A stretch of 27,196 nucleotides of DNA from Aquifex sp. (lineage in GTDB: Bacteria > Aquificota > Aquificia > Aquificales > Aquificaceae): the NCBI GenBank assembly GCA_003978875.1, contig QNXQ01000059.1:1-27196 (forward strand), in the 5' to 3' direction. Numbering within the stretch: position 1 is the stretch's first letter; each line of letters opens with the position of its first letter. A program made the position numbers and the translations under genes. Positions 15,526 to 23,900 of the stretch are shown here, piece by piece. Under the pieces are notes generated by a model. It was not told the origin of the DNA. It did no database searches and was given only the letters and a program-made list of their open reading frames with translations.

Positions 15526-17631
15526 ATGACGGTAGTATTAAATCTTTACCCGATAAATTTTAAAAAGGAGAATAGTATCTTTACCGTATTCGAGAGTGAA
15601 ACAGAAATACCACCTGAAGACCTTAATAGGGTAAGGTACAGATTATTTAGAGGGTTAGTGCGCCCTGTTTTCAGAGATGGTTTTAGTTTTTTTGTTTTAG
15701 GAGAAGTTAAAAAAGATAATGTTCTTATTGAAATGTCTAAAGATAAAATTTACTCACTGAGGAACATCGGAACCCTAAAAGTAACGGAATTTAAAAACGC
15801 TTCCCAAGTTCAGGAGCTTTTAAGAGACTCTATAAATCTGAGAAATGTTTATGACAGATGGAGAAATAAGTTTATGAAGAAATATAACTACCGTATAGTA
15901 TGGAAAGGTTTAGAGGTTTTTATCTATCCGAAAATCGAGGATAAGGTAATACAAAAAGAAAAAAATTACTATCTTCAACTCGATATATCCTTTAAATTTA
16001 TCCCCTGCAAGACACTTCAGGAATTAATAGAAAAAAGCGTAATCCATCCTAGCGAAAACTTAGAGGTAAAACCTTCAAAAAAAGATTTTGTTGGGCAAAT
16101 TGTAAAGATAGGTTTAGCCTCAGAACTTTCAGAAGATTACATCAGGGAAATGATAAAAAAATCGACTACATCTGTAACGAGAAAAGCATGGGAGGAAATA
16201 TTAGCGGATGCGGAAAAAAGAAAAAGGAGTTATGTAATTCAACTAAAGGGAGGTTATACATATCCCGCGACTGTTCTTTATCCCGTTCTTAGAATAGAGA
16301 GCTTTCACGAAACCGAACGGGTAAAGCTTCTCAGTATGGTAAAACTATCTCCCCAAAAAAGGATAAACTTTATAAGGGAAATAATATCGCTACTTAGAGA
16401 ATATTTACCTGAGTGGGATATATCCCCAGAAGAAGCAAAAAGCGAAGGGAAAATAGAGTATCTTAGGGATATAAGGGATGCGAAAGGACTTGTTGAGAGC
16501 GTAGATAAGAATATGAGGGCATTCATTCAGAAGTGCAATCCGTTTATAAAAAAGAATAAATTGAGATTGGGTCTTCTCGCTGTGGAAAGAAATAATAAAA
16601 GTAAAGCCTTTAGAAAAAAACGCAGAATGTTTATAAAAAATCTTCGTAATGCAATAAAGGAAAAAGGGATAGAAATAGAAACCTCAAGTGCTATTGGTAT
16701 TACCGCTAACAGTAGAGAAGAGGCAAAACTCAAACTCGTTGATAAATTTGATAAGCTAAAAGATACGGATATCCTAATAATCTTTTTCGATGAATACGGG
16801 GAGATAGACCACTATACCGACCTATCTCTTTATGACTTTATAAAATCTGAGTTTCTTAAACAAGGTATTCCTACACAGTTTATCAAAAACAAGACTTTGC
16901 AAACTGCAAATCTCGATACTATGGAGTTAATAACCATGAACGTTATGGAACAGATTCTTGCTAAAACGGGAAATATACCTTACAAACTCGCAAACCCTTT
17001 AGGAAAAATTGACGTATTTGTAGGTCTTGATGTAAGTAGAATAAATAAAACAAATCAAGCTTCTTTTGCAAAGATTTTTTTATCGGATGGAACATTTATA
17101 AAGTATCAGATAAGCAAATCTCCTTCTTTCGGTGAAGAAATTACCAAAAGGGCTATAGAATCCCTATTTTTATTCCTACGAAGAGAAATAATGAAAGAGA
17201 GGATAAAAATCGTTGTCCACAGAGATGGAAGGTTTCCAAAAGGAGAAATGGAAAACTTCTTAAGTTTAAGTAAGGTGTATAAATGTGATTTGGAGCTTGT
17301 TGAAGTTGTAAAAAGAAAAAATCCAAGATTTTTTGGTGATAAAATGTTAAAAGGACATTGCTTTAAACTCGATGAAAATACCCTGATACTTGCAACCTAT
17401 AATAATATCTATAGAGGTACCCATAATCCCATAAAAATTAGAAGAGTATATGGGAAAATACCAATAGAAACGCATGCTTCTTATGTGCTGAGTCTAACCC
17501 TACTTAACTATGCATCCTTTCAACCTGTAAAGCTTCCCGCAACAATTCATTATTCCGATAAAATAACTAAATTGATGCTAAGAGGTATAGAACCTTTCCA
17601 CAGTGAAGGTGATATTATGTATTGGTTATGA
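15526..17631 (+). CDS. ago: Prokaryotic Argonaute, long type, predicted catalytically active
   Basis: The 701-residue protein is closely like the structurally known A. aeolicus Argonaute, a guide-dependent endonuclease that prefers DNA guides. The layout is N and L1 (1 to about 160), PAZ (about 165-260), L2, MID (about 340-487) and PIWI (488-701). PIWI holds the tetrad: D502 in FVGLDVSR, a glutamate finger at E537 or E538 in FGEE, D567 in VHRDGR and D678 in HYSDKIT. The MID 5'-phosphate site shows the Y-x3-K...Q...K pattern with Y436, K440, Q451 and K480. The C-terminus is aliphatic/aromatic (MYWL), as in relatives where it also contacts the guide's 5' end. No Shine-Dalgarno precedes the ATG. 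The stop overlaps the next start (ATGA, 17628-17631). The gene sits between Nudix and ygfZ genes, with no nuclease or cas gene nearby. Confidence 0.97.
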   Translation: MTVVLNLYPINFKKENSIFTVFESETEIPPEDLNRVRYRLFRGLVRPVFRDGFSFFVLGEVKKDNVLIEMSKDKIYSLRNIGTLKVTEFKNASQVQELLRDSINLRNVYDRWRNKFMKKYNYRIVWKGLEVFIYPKIEDKVIQKEKNYYLQLDISFKFIPCKTLQELIEKSVIHPSENLEVKPSKKDFVGQIVKIGLASELSEDYIREMIKKSTTSVTRKAWEEILADAEKRKRSYVIQLKGGYTYPATVLYPVLRIESFHETERVKLLSMVKLSPQKRINFIREIISLLREYLPEWDISPEEAKSEGKIEYLRDIRDAKGLVESVDKNMRAFIQKCNPFIKKNKLRLGLLAVERNNKSKAFRKKRRMFIKNLRNAIKEKGIEIETSSAIGITANSREEAKLKLVDKFDKLKDTDILIIFFDEYGEIDHYTDLSLYDFIKSEFLKQGIPTQFIKNKTLQTANLDTMELITMNVMEQILAKTGNIPYKLANPLGKIDVFVGLDVSRINKTNQASFAKIFLSDGTFIKYQISKSPSFGEEITKRAIESLFLFLRREIMKERIKIVVHRDGRFPKGEMENFLSLSKVYKCDLELVEVVKRKNPRFFGDKMLKGHCFKLDENTLILATYNNIYRGTHNPIKIRRVYGKIPIETHASYVLSLTLLNYASFQPVKLPATIHYSDKITKLMLRGIEPFHSEGDIMYWL

Positions 17632-18551
17632 AGTGGATAAAGCTCAAAAGGAACAAAATAAGAGTCTATGGAAAACCTGCAAAAATTTTAATGAAAGGTT
17701 TGACAGCTCCCGAAGAACATACCCACTTTCTCCACGGACTACTTACCAATGATATAAAATCCTTAAAGCCTTATACATTTAATTACAATTTGTGGCTGAA
17801 ACAAAACGGAAATCCGATTGCGGATTTCTTTGTTTATAAAATCAAGGATTACTATATACTCGACACCGAAGAAGATGCGGACTTTGTAATAAATGAGTTC
17901 ACAAGATTAAAACTATCCTTAAAGGTGTATTTCGATAACCTGAATTTGTACGAACACGTTTTTATTTACGGAGAAGGTGCTGAAGCCTTTGTAAAGGAAA
18001 AATTCGGAATCGAGTTAAAAGATTACGAAGTAAAAGAGATTAAGGAAGATGTGTTCATAGCCAAGAACCCAGTAAGACTGAAAGAAACGGGTTTTGATTT
18101 GTTCGGTAATATAGAGGAATTTTTCAAGGAACTACCCGAAGAAGGCCAAGTTTCCGAAGATGAATTTGAAGAGGAAAGGATAAAAAACTGTGTTCCCAGA
18201 ATCCACAAAGAATTAAGAGAAGGGTTTTCACCTTTAGAAGCGGGAGTACTTTCCTACGCAATAAGCTTGAATAAAGGTTGCTACGTCGGTCAGGAAGCAA
18301 TAGCAAGGGTTTACTTCAGAGGCAGAACTCCCAGAACCCTCGTTAAGTTTGAAATTTTGGAAGGTGTTAAGGAAGGGAATAAGATACTGGAAGATGGTAA
18401 AGCGATAGGACTAATAACTTCCGTATCACCCTCCGGAAATACAGCATTAGGGTATATGTTGAGGGCTAAATTAGAGTTAGAAAAGGAATACAGAACAGAG
18501 GAAGGAAGAGTAAAAGTCTTAGAGGTCTGTGAAGGTGGAAAAGCTCAATAA
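17628..18551 (+). CDS. ygfZ: YgfZ/GcvT-like folate-binding protein
   Basis: The 307-residue protein belongs to the GcvT-fold YgfZ family, folate-dependent helpers of iron-sulfur protein assembly or repair. The diagnostic motif KGCYVGQE is present with Cys218, followed by a GRTPRTLVKF strand that opens the C-terminal barrel. N-terminal features such as the HFLHGLLTNDIK stretch and NGNPIADFFVY also match. I chose the ATG at 17628, which overlaps the ago stop by ATGA; a TTG six bases earlier is in frame but less likely. The C-terminus overlaps the next gene by about 20 bases. In an anaerobe/microaerophile rich in Fe-S enzymes it is a housekeeping gene, so its coupling to ago is notable. Confidence 0.9.
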   Translation: MKWIKLKRNKIRVYGKPAKILMKGLTAPEEHTHFLHGLLTNDIKSLKPYTFNYNLWLKQNGNPIADFFVYKIKDYYILDTEEDADFVINEFTRLKLSLKVYFDNLNLYEHVFIYGEGAEAFVKEKFGIELKDYEVKEIKEDVFIAKNPVRLKETGFDLFGNIEEFFKELPEEGQVSEDEFEEERIKNCVPRIHKELREGFSPLEAGVLSYAISLNKGCYVGQEAIARVYFRGRTPRTLVKFEILEGVKEGNKILEDGKAIGLITSVSPSGNTALGYMLRAKLELEKEYRTEEGRVKVLEVCEGGKAQ

Positions 18552-18849
18552 AGTTGCAAAACTCACAGAAGAGTATTTAAAAAACTATTGCAGTAACTTA
18601 GAAACCAAGAGGGAAAATAACAAATATCTGTTTTTTTGCGGCAATTACTTAATCGGTTCTACCGTCCTTATAGATGAAGAAAAAATAGCGACAACAGTTT
18701 ACTCGGCAAAAATGAACGACCAAATTCTTAAAAATTTTCTAAACAAAATAAAAGGAGAACTGGGAAACGATGTTCTGGAACAAGGTATAAGAACATCGGG
18801 AGCCCTCAACGAAAATTTCTACTACGCCTACAACTGGATAAAGTTATAG
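18529..18849 (+). CDS. Small unknown protein, last gene of the ago operon
   Basis: The protein of about 105 residues is lysine-rich. It has an N-terminal helix, a short beta region around a CGNYLIGSTV strand and a helical C-terminus. No signal peptide, membrane segment or known motif is seen. Starts are GTG codons: 18529 gives 106 residues, while 18535 is better spaced (nine bases) from AGAGG at 18521-18525 and may be the real one. It overlaps the end of ygfZ and its stop overlaps the convergent fliS stop by six bases. It could be a small YgfZ partner; function unknown. Confidence 0.55.
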   Translation: MKVEKLNKVAKLTEEYLKNYCSNLETKRENNKYLFFCGNYLIGSTVLIDEEKIATTVYSAKMNDQILKNFLNKIKGELGNDVLEQGIRTSGALNENFYYAYNWIKL

Positions 18850-19230
18850 TTTCTTTTCTACTTCTTTTTTCACATCTTGCCACGCATCCCTTAAGTCTCT
18901 GAGAATCTCGGCTATCTTTATAAGCTCATCTTTCGTTTTATCTACTCTTACCAGAGTAGAAAGAATAATGGTGTAAATTTGGTTTAAATTTTTAGCTATT
19001 TCTTGACCCTTTTCTAAATCGAGAAAGGAATTTAAAGCACTTACTATATCGTAGACCTTATCTATATTTTCCACAAATTCTTTTCTCTTTTCCAAATCTT
19101 CTCTGAAATCGTAGAGTTCTATAGCCTTTTCCATACATTCGATAGCCTTATCGTACAGCATAATTATCTGTGTGAGTGGTGAAGCTGTCTCAACCATATT
19201 CTGAAGGTAAACATCTGCTACATTTTTCAT
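18844..19230 (-). CDS. fliS: Flagellin export chaperone FliS
   Basis: The 128-residue, nearly all-helical protein binds the C-terminus of flagellin in the cytoplasm, prevents its premature assembly and delivers it to the flagellar export gate. The N-terminal helix with VYLQNMVETASPLTQIIMLYDKAIECM is the family signature (a Y-x3 cap, SP-x-QLI-like turn, LYDxAI). Length is typical, and A. aeolicus FliS has a known structure of this kind. The ATG shares one base with the fliD stop, and GGAGG lies about nine bases before it, inside the fliD end. It is the last gene of the flaG-fliD-fliS run. Confidence 0.95.
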   Translation of the reverse strand: MKNVADVYLQNMVETASPLTQIIMLYDKAIECMEKAIELYDFREDLEKRKEFVENIDKVYDIVSALNSFLDLEKGQEIAKNLNQIYTIILSTLVRVDKTKDELIKIAEILRDLRDAWQDVKKEVEKKL

Positions 19231-20552
19231 TACTTTTTACCTCCTGTCATTTCTGATAGTGAAACGATAAACTGTTGAAGTCTCGCCCTTATATCGTTAG
19301 CGTAATTCATAAAACTCTCAAGTTGAGAAAATTGTCTCTTCAGGAGAAACTCTTCCCTCTTTAGCCTCTCTGCCAATACTCTTACCCTTTCGTCTATCCT
19401 ATCTATCTGATTTTGTAAGAAATCTTTGAAATCCTTAAAGGATTCGTAATTGACGTTTATAAAGTTCTTGGAAGTGTTAAGGAACTCGTTCATTTTGAGT
19501 TGAAACTCATCCATATTGTCTTGAATAACTTGCTCGAGATTTCCGCTCAAAGCAATCGTTCCGTCTTCTTTGTATTCAATTAATCCCAGTTCTATTAAAG
19601 GATTCAAAGCATTTGCAAGTTGATACTTTAAATTCATAAGGGTGTTTTCTCCTTTAAAGGGAGCATTTTCTCCCAGAGTTAGATTTTTAACACTTGTAAC
19701 CAAATCGTTATAAGCCTTTACAAAGTCGTTCAGAAAACTCCTGATTTTACCGTAATCTTCAGTAATGCTCACATCGGAACTTCCCGTTTGTTTTACCGTA
19801 ATGTTAACTCCCTGAATTACATTTTCAAAGGCATTTCCCGCACTTTCTATTACATTCCCGTTTCCTATCTGAAGTTTAGCGTTTTGAGCCTGCTGAACTA
19901 AAACATTATTTCCAAATTGAGGAGGTAATGTACCTATAAGGTGAATAGCTTTTACCGATAAATCACTCGCAGTCTCTACCGTGGAATTTTCCGCAGAGGT
20001 TTCCGACAGCATTAACTTATACTTACTTCCATCAAAGTAAATAGACGCCCTTACATAATCTTGAGCGTTGTTTATCTTATCCACAATATCCTGCAATGTA
20101 TCCGTAGACGTGTAATCTATGGTAAAGTCTACGTAGTTGGTCAGGTCAGTATAATACTTCAAAGTAAAACTTCCATTGGAACCTATAGTTTCGGTCAAAG
20201 AGTTAAATCCACTATCGTAAACGAGTATCTCGGTACTTGCAGTACCTATAACATTTACACTAAAACTAATACTCGGTGCTTCAGAGGTGACAGATACGGA
20301 AATCACATCTGTATTGGAAACTTTCGCAGATTTTACACTAAGGGCATCACTTAGATTAAAGTTTTCTATTAAGGTTTTTAAATTTTCTATTTTTTGTGAA
20401 AATTCTCCGAGAAGTTGTAGTTTTTGGTTTATTATTTGTTTTTGCTGTTGTAATTTCTGGATAGGAATACTTTTTACTGCTATCAATTGATCCAGTATAG
20501 CTCCCCAGTCGTAAGCTCCGCTAAATCCTGGGAAGTAAATTTCACCTGCCAT
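19230..20552 (-). CDS. fliD: Flagellar filament cap protein FliD (HAP2)
   Basis: The 440-residue protein caps the growing flagellar filament and folds incoming flagellin. The N-terminal FliD domain begins with a FPGFSGAYDWGAILDQLI stretch, then a Gln/Lys-rich coiled coil (residues 28-65) and a LSDALSVKSA strand. A beta-rich middle (about 75-260) forms the variable leg/head domains. The C-terminal coiled coil (about 340-440) contains LQNQIDRIDERVRVLAERL and the conserved LLKRQFSQLESFM segment. Length is normal to short for the family. It starts three bases after flaG and overlaps fliS by one base, a conserved flagellar gene order. Confidence 0.94.
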   Translation of the reverse strand: MAGEIYFPGFSGAYDWGAILDQLIAVKSIPIQKLQQQKQIINQKLQLLGEFSQKIENLKTLIENFNLSDALSVKSAKVSNTDVISVSVTSEAPSISFSVNVIGTASTEILVYDSGFNSLTETIGSNGSFTLKYYTDLTNYVDFTIDYTSTDTLQDIVDKINNAQDYVRASIYFDGSKYKLMLSETSAENSTVETASDLSVKAIHLIGTLPPQFGNNVLVQQAQNAKLQIGNGNVIESAGNAFENVIQGVNITVKQTGSSDVSITEDYGKIRSFLNDFVKAYNDLVTSVKNLTLGENAPFKGENTLMNLKYQLANALNPLIELGLIEYKEDGTIALSGNLEQVIQDNMDEFQLKMNEFLNTSKNFINVNYESFKDFKDFLQNQIDRIDERVRVLAERLKREEFLLKRQFSQLESFMNYANDIRARLQQFIVSLSEMTGGKK

Positions 20553-20555
20553 CAG

Positions 20556-20921
20556 TTATACCCTCTCATTTAATAAAACACCTAACATCTCGTCAATTCG
20601 CTTCATAAGTTCAAGTAAGTACTCAGGGGGAATCTGTCTTATAATTCTATTGGTATCCCTTTCTATTATCTTTACCACGGGAATTTCTAAATCTTGGTCT
20701 ATTTCTATCTTTAAATATTTATTCAGGTAGTCCAATTTCCTCTTTATTTCTTCTATGATTTTCTGAATTTCCTCATTACTTACTCTTTGATTTCCTTCCA
20801 GTCTTTGTTTTATTTCCTTTCTGAAATTTTCAAGGTTTTTCTGATTTTTCTGGAGCAAATTTTGTTGGATTTCTTTGAAGAACTCCCAATCAAAAGAACC
20901 ATCCCCCCGCTCAATTCTCAT
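20556..20921 (-). CDS. flaG: FlaG-family flagellar protein
   Basis: The 121-residue protein has a Gln/Asn/Lys-rich helical N-terminus and a C-terminal FlaG domain: LNKYLKIEIDQDLEIPVVKIIERDTN is interrupted here for length, with the key I-R-Q-I-P-P-E-YLLEL close near 95-105. FlaG proteins influence filament length, but the mechanism is poorly known. The position between fliC and fliD is typical. A GAGGG ribosome site lies nine bases before the ATG. The gene lies after the hairpin at the fliC stop, so it is probably made at a lower level than flagellin. Confidence 0.9.
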   Translation of the reverse strand: MRIERGDGSFDWEFFKEIQQNLLQKNQKNLENFRKEIKQRLEGNQRVSNEEIQKIIEEIKRKLDYLNKYLKIEIDQDLEIPVVKIIERDTNRIIRQIPPEYLLELMKRIDEMLGVLLNERV

Positions 20922-20940
20922 CTCAATCCCTCAAAAGAAA

Positions 20941-20997
20941 TGAAATAAAAGAGGAAAACCACCCCAATTACCTGAGGAGCTGGAGAACTAATTGGGG
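20941..20997 (-). terminator. Hairpin with T-rich tail at the fliC stop codon
   Basis: A perfect 9-bp inverted repeat (CCCCAATTA at 20962-20970 and TAATTGGGG at 20989-20997) flanks an 18-base loop. Read on the minus strand, the second arm begins with the TAA stop of fliC and is followed by a T-rich stretch with several runs of four T or three T. This fits an intrinsic terminator or attenuator that lets flagellin transcripts end, with some read-through into flaG-fliD-fliS. A role in protecting the 3' end of the fliC message is also possible. Confidence 0.65.
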
Positions 20998-22536
20998 CAG
21001 TGTGTTTGCTTGAGCAAGCATAGCAACTCCTGACTGCATTCTAATTTGATATTTGGTGAATTCAGTCATTTCCTTAGCAAAGTCTACATTCCTTATTACA
21101 CTCTCCGCATTATCTACGTTATCTTTAGCAATAGCTTGGGCATCGTAGATAGCCTGAAGATTGATAATTGTAGAACCTATTTGGGAGCGGATAGTATCTA
21201 CCTGTCTTATGGCAGATTGAATTAAAACCTGTGCTATTTGTGCTCCTTTGCTTGTTGTAACATCAATGGTTTCAAGTGAGTTAAAATTAGCACTTACTAT
21301 ATCTACTGTAGTAGAGTCACCATCAATATTAAAGAATTCTATTCCTAAAGCTTCAATATCAAACTTATCTACTCCCATAACTGTTAGAGTTCCTACTTTT
21401 ACAGCAGAACCGGTTCCACCAGAAACGTTATTACTGGTTGCCGAGTTGCCATCTACATAAACAAGCATATCCAAGCTTATCGTAGTTCCTGTTCCTGCTG
21501 TTACTTCTACGGAAATAGTTTCTCCATTTGGCGTTTTAAGAACCAGTCTGTTTCCGGAAGAATCTTTAGAAGCTACTAACTTACCTTGTGCTTGGTCGTT
21601 GATATCTGCTATAAACTCATCCAGGGAAACAGTGCCTGCATTATAGGTTTTCTCAAATACCAACTCTCCACCTGCATAGAATTTAATTGTAGCTGAATCT
21701 CCAACAGTCAAGTTAAAATCCCTATCTGCCACAGAGACATTTTCCGCATATGCTCTTACACCTTTGTTCTGCAAGGTTGCATTGTTATTAATGGTATTTG
21801 CCACTGCAGAAGCGTCAAGTATATAAGTATTGTTAGCTGGGTCAATTAAATATCCAAGTTGATTTAAGGAATTCAAAGTTACAGTAGTTCCATCGTTGAA
21901 TGTAAACTTTAAATAATCTCCGTTATCTACGGTATAACCTTGATTTCCAGCTAAAAGACCTCCTGTACCTAGAAGAGCTAAAGTGGAATCTTGTAAAGTA
22001 GCAGGACTGCTTTCAGCAACATAGCCACCCAGCTGTTGAGGTAATACACTTGCTATACTTACAGAAAGAGTTTGCGCTGCTCTTGCACCATAGTGAACTC
22101 TAACATTATTGAAGGAACCGTTAAGTAGTCTCAATCCATTATATTCCGTATCCTGAGCTATTTTTAAAATAGCATCTCTTAAGTTTTCTATATCCCTCTG
22201 GAGAGCATCCCTCGCATTCGAGTCATTTACATCGTTTGCAGCACTTACAGCCTTTTGGTACATAGTTTTTAGCTTGTCGTAAATCTGGGAAACACTACCT
22301 TCCGCTATTTGGAGTGCGGATATAGCAAACTGAATGTTTCTGTTTCCTTGGTCAAGAGCTGTGGATACTAAGGATAATTGGTCTGCTATGAAGAGTCCGG
22401 AAGCGTCGTCTGCTGCGGAGAGGATTCTCAAACCTGTGGACAGTCTGAGTAAGGATTTGTTCATAAGTCTTTCGTTTTGTTTTAAACTAGTATAAGTGAC
22501 AGCAGCCTCATAATTATAATTAATCCTCGTTGCCAT
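20968..22536 (-). CDS. fliC: Flagellin
   Basis: The 522-residue subunit forms the flagellar filament. The D0/D1 N-terminal domain (1 to about 165) shows NERLMNKSLLRLSTGLRI, SAADDASGL and DTEYNGLRLLNGSF. The matching C-terminal domain (about 440-522) shows the RSQIGSTIINLQAI helix, RNVDFAKEM and the final LPQLVLQLLR. Between them lies a variable beta-rich insert of about 270 residues, rich in Thr, Ser, Asn and Asp, which forms the outer filament surface and lacks cysteines. A strong ribosome site (AAAAGGAGGT) lies seven bases before the ATG, and a sigma-28-type promoter is about 37 bases upstream. The stop codon is built into a hairpin. It heads the flagellar block fliC-flaG-fliD-fliS. Confidence 0.97.
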   Translation of the reverse strand: MATRINYNYEAAVTYTSLKQNERLMNKSLLRLSTGLRILSAADDASGLFIADQLSLVSTALDQGNRNIQFAISALQIAEGSVSQIYDKLKTMYQKAVSAANDVNDSNARDALQRDIENLRDAILKIAQDTEYNGLRLLNGSFNNVRVHYGARAAQTLSVSIASVLPQQLGGYVAESSPATLQDSTLALLGTGGLLAGNQGYTVDNGDYLKFTFNDGTTVTLNSLNQLGYLIDPANNTYILDASAVANTINNNATLQNKGVRAYAENVSVADRDFNLTVGDSATIKFYAGGELVFEKTYNAGTVSLDEFIADINDQAQGKLVASKDSSGNRLVLKTPNGETISVEVTAGTGTTISLDMLVYVDGNSATSNNVSGGTGSAVKVGTLTVMGVDKFDIEALGIEFFNIDGDSTTVDIVSANFNSLETIDVTTSKGAQIAQVLIQSAIRQVDTIRSQIGSTIINLQAIYDAQAIAKDNVDNAESVIRNVDFAKEMTEFTKYQIRMQSGVAMLAQANTLPQLVLQLLR

Positions 22537-22573
22537 TTCTTTTACCTCCTTTTTTGGTTTTTCTCATTAATAT

Positions 22574-22600
22574 TTATCGGAAGAAAAAAAGGATTTTTTA
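22574..22600 (-). promoter_or_regulatory. Sigma-28 (FliA) type flagellin promoter
   Basis: On the minus strand TCCGATAA (22581-22574) matches the FliA -10 consensus GCCGATAA at seven of eight bases. Exactly 11 bases upstream, TAAAAAAT (22600-22593) matches TAAAGTTT at five of eight. The spacing and the position 37 bases before the fliC ATG both fit a late flagellar promoter. Confidence 0.75.
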
Positions 22601-22620
22601 GAGGAAGGGAAGAAAAGAAA

Positions 22621-23316
22621 TTAATAGAGATATTCTTTGAAGAACTCAACCGTTAGATTCCAAGCGTCTTCAGCCCTGCAGGGATTATAAACATCTTCTC
22701 TTTTTTCATTAAGGAAGGCATGAGTCACTCCGGAGTAAACTTTTATCTTTACGTCAACGCCATTTTTCCAAACTTTTTTCGCTATATCTATAACTTCGTC
22801 ATTATTTACAAATTCATCCTTCTCCGCAAGTATGAAGAAAATGGGAACTTTTATATTTTCCGCATCTATCTTTGTAAGCTGAGGCAGTCCGTAAAAGGGT
22901 ACGCTTGCATCTATAAGGTCGGAAAACTTTCCTGCAAAGTACATAGATAGAGTTCCACCGCAACAGAAACCTGTTACACCTACTTTTTTAGGAGAGGTAT
23001 ACCTACATTCCTTTAAAAATTCTACCGAAGCTTTGAATATAGCATCTACCTTATCCATTCTATTTTCGAACATATCCATCATAAGTTTTCCTGCATCATC
23101 AGGGTTATCCGCATTCTTTCCTTCGTAAAGGTCGGGTGCAAAGGCTACAAATCCCTCTTGAGCAAACCTATCACATATTTCTTTTATGTTAGAAAGAGGA
23201 CTTTCCAGTCCCCACCATTCGTGCAGAACTATTACACCAGGTCCTCCCCATTTTGGTGTGGATATATACCCTCTAACTTTCACCCCGTTTTTTTCAAACT
23301 CTACCATTTGTCCCAT
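22621..23316 (-). CDS. Dienelactone hydrolase family protein
   Basis: The 231-residue alpha/beta hydrolase has a Cys nucleophile. The triad is visible: C118 in GFCCGG, D167 in AEKDEF and H199 in GVTHAF. E33 in the HEWWGL loop is the partner that tunes the Cys in true dienelactone hydrolases. Later signatures such as FVAFAPDLYEG and VPFYGLPQ fit the family. No aromatic-degradation genes are nearby, so a general esterase role on an unknown ester is more likely. I chose the start at 23316 because an AGGAGGT lies eight bases before it; the frame runs open to 23361, but the extra 15 residues would overlap the ribosome site and the end of the gene upstream. It follows the membrane protein gene by 16 bases. 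Confidence 0.9.
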   Translation of the reverse strand: MGQMVEFEKNGVKVRGYISTPKWGGPGVIVLHEWWGLESPLSNIKEICDRFAQEGFVAFAPDLYEGKNADNPDDAGKLMMDMFENRMDKVDAIFKASVEFLKECRYTSPKKVGVTGFCCGGTLSMYFAGKFSDLIDASVPFYGLPQLTKIDAENIKVPIFFILAEKDEFVNNDEVIDIAKKVWKNGVDVKIKVYSGVTHAFLNEKREDVYNPCRAEDAWNLTVEFFKEYLY

Positions 23317-23332
23317 TTCTTCCACCTCCTTT

Positions 23333-23803
23333 TTAAGAATTATAGTCTTTAGGGGGTTCATAAAGTAAACCGAGACTCATTCCCCATATGAGATGCTCCA
23401 AAAATAGGGAAATGTGGGCTTTCAAAGGCATATTCAGAAAGGCTCTCATAAACTCCGAACCGCCCAAAGCGGTGATTATTAGAAAAACAATAACCAAAAC
23501 ATGCCAAACTAAACCGAAAACAAATCCTTTAATCAGACCATTGCCCGGGAGCTTAAAGTAAACCGAAGGGTGAACAAATACAACAGCCAAGATTAGGGAA
23601 TTTAGCATGTGTCCCAAGATAGTTATCCAATCTTCAAGTCCCTTAAATATTCCCCATATTTTTGTCATTTCTATGTAATACTTGTATGTTCCGAAAAGTC
23701 CGAGGAAACCATCGAGCATAAGGTCAACACCCATCATGACGTATCCGGCAAAAAACGAAGCAAAAAGGTAACTCCCGAAGTTAACTCCTTTAATTATTGC
23801 CAT
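23333..23803 (-). CDS. Small multi-pass membrane protein, unknown
   Basis: The 156-residue protein has about four hydrophobic segments: near 10-35, 60-80, 88-115 and 132-150. A charged loop around residues 38-58 and a HMLNSLILAVVF segment follow the first. Histidines occur within or beside membrane segments (H65, H79, H100, H130, H137), which could bind metal or heme, but no known heme motif is clear. I do not recognise a family. The stop is just upstream of the dienelactone hydrolase ribosome site, so the two form an operon. No Shine-Dalgarno precedes the ATG; the promoter must lie in the 97-base spacer shared with the divergent aldolase gene. Confidence 0.65.
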   Translation of the reverse strand: MAIIKGVNFGSYLFASFFAGYVMMGVDLMLDGFLGLFGTYKYYIEMTKIWGIFKGLEDWITILGHMLNSLILAVVFVHPSVYFKLPGNGLIKGFVFGLVWHVLVIVFLIITALGGSEFMRAFLNMPLKAHISLFLEHLIWGMSLGLLYEPPKDYNS

Positions 23804-23859
23804 GGGATTATCTTATCAAGCAAACCTATTAGCTTTCTTTTAAAGGTTATAAGAAATTC

Positions 23860-23888
23860 TTTAACTTTTAATAAGCAATATGTAATAT
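23860..23888 (+). promoter_or_regulatory. Possible promoter before the class II aldolase gene
   Basis: TTTAAC at 23860-23865 and TAATAT at 23883-23888 have a 17-base spacer, and the second element ends 12 bases before the ATG. Both match the consensus only partly. No Shine-Dalgarno is present, which fits a short or absent leader. Confidence 0.35.
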
Positions 23889-23900
23889 TCTCTAAGATTG

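Noticed and set aside
15526..17631. Argonaute as a CRISPR-linked or defence-island gene
   Set aside because: No direct repeats with regular spacing and no cas or restriction genes are seen in the window.
20061..20354. 97-residue open frame on the plus strand inside fliD
   Set aside because: It lies wholly within a well-supported gene, has odd composition and no ribosome site. Similar shadows occur in fliC, ftsY, the deacetylase and the 6025-7608 gene.
23317..23361. Longer start for the dienelactone hydrolase
   Set aside because: A strong AGGAGGT sits just before the Met at 23316 and would be inside the coding region of the longer form, which also overlaps the upstream gene.
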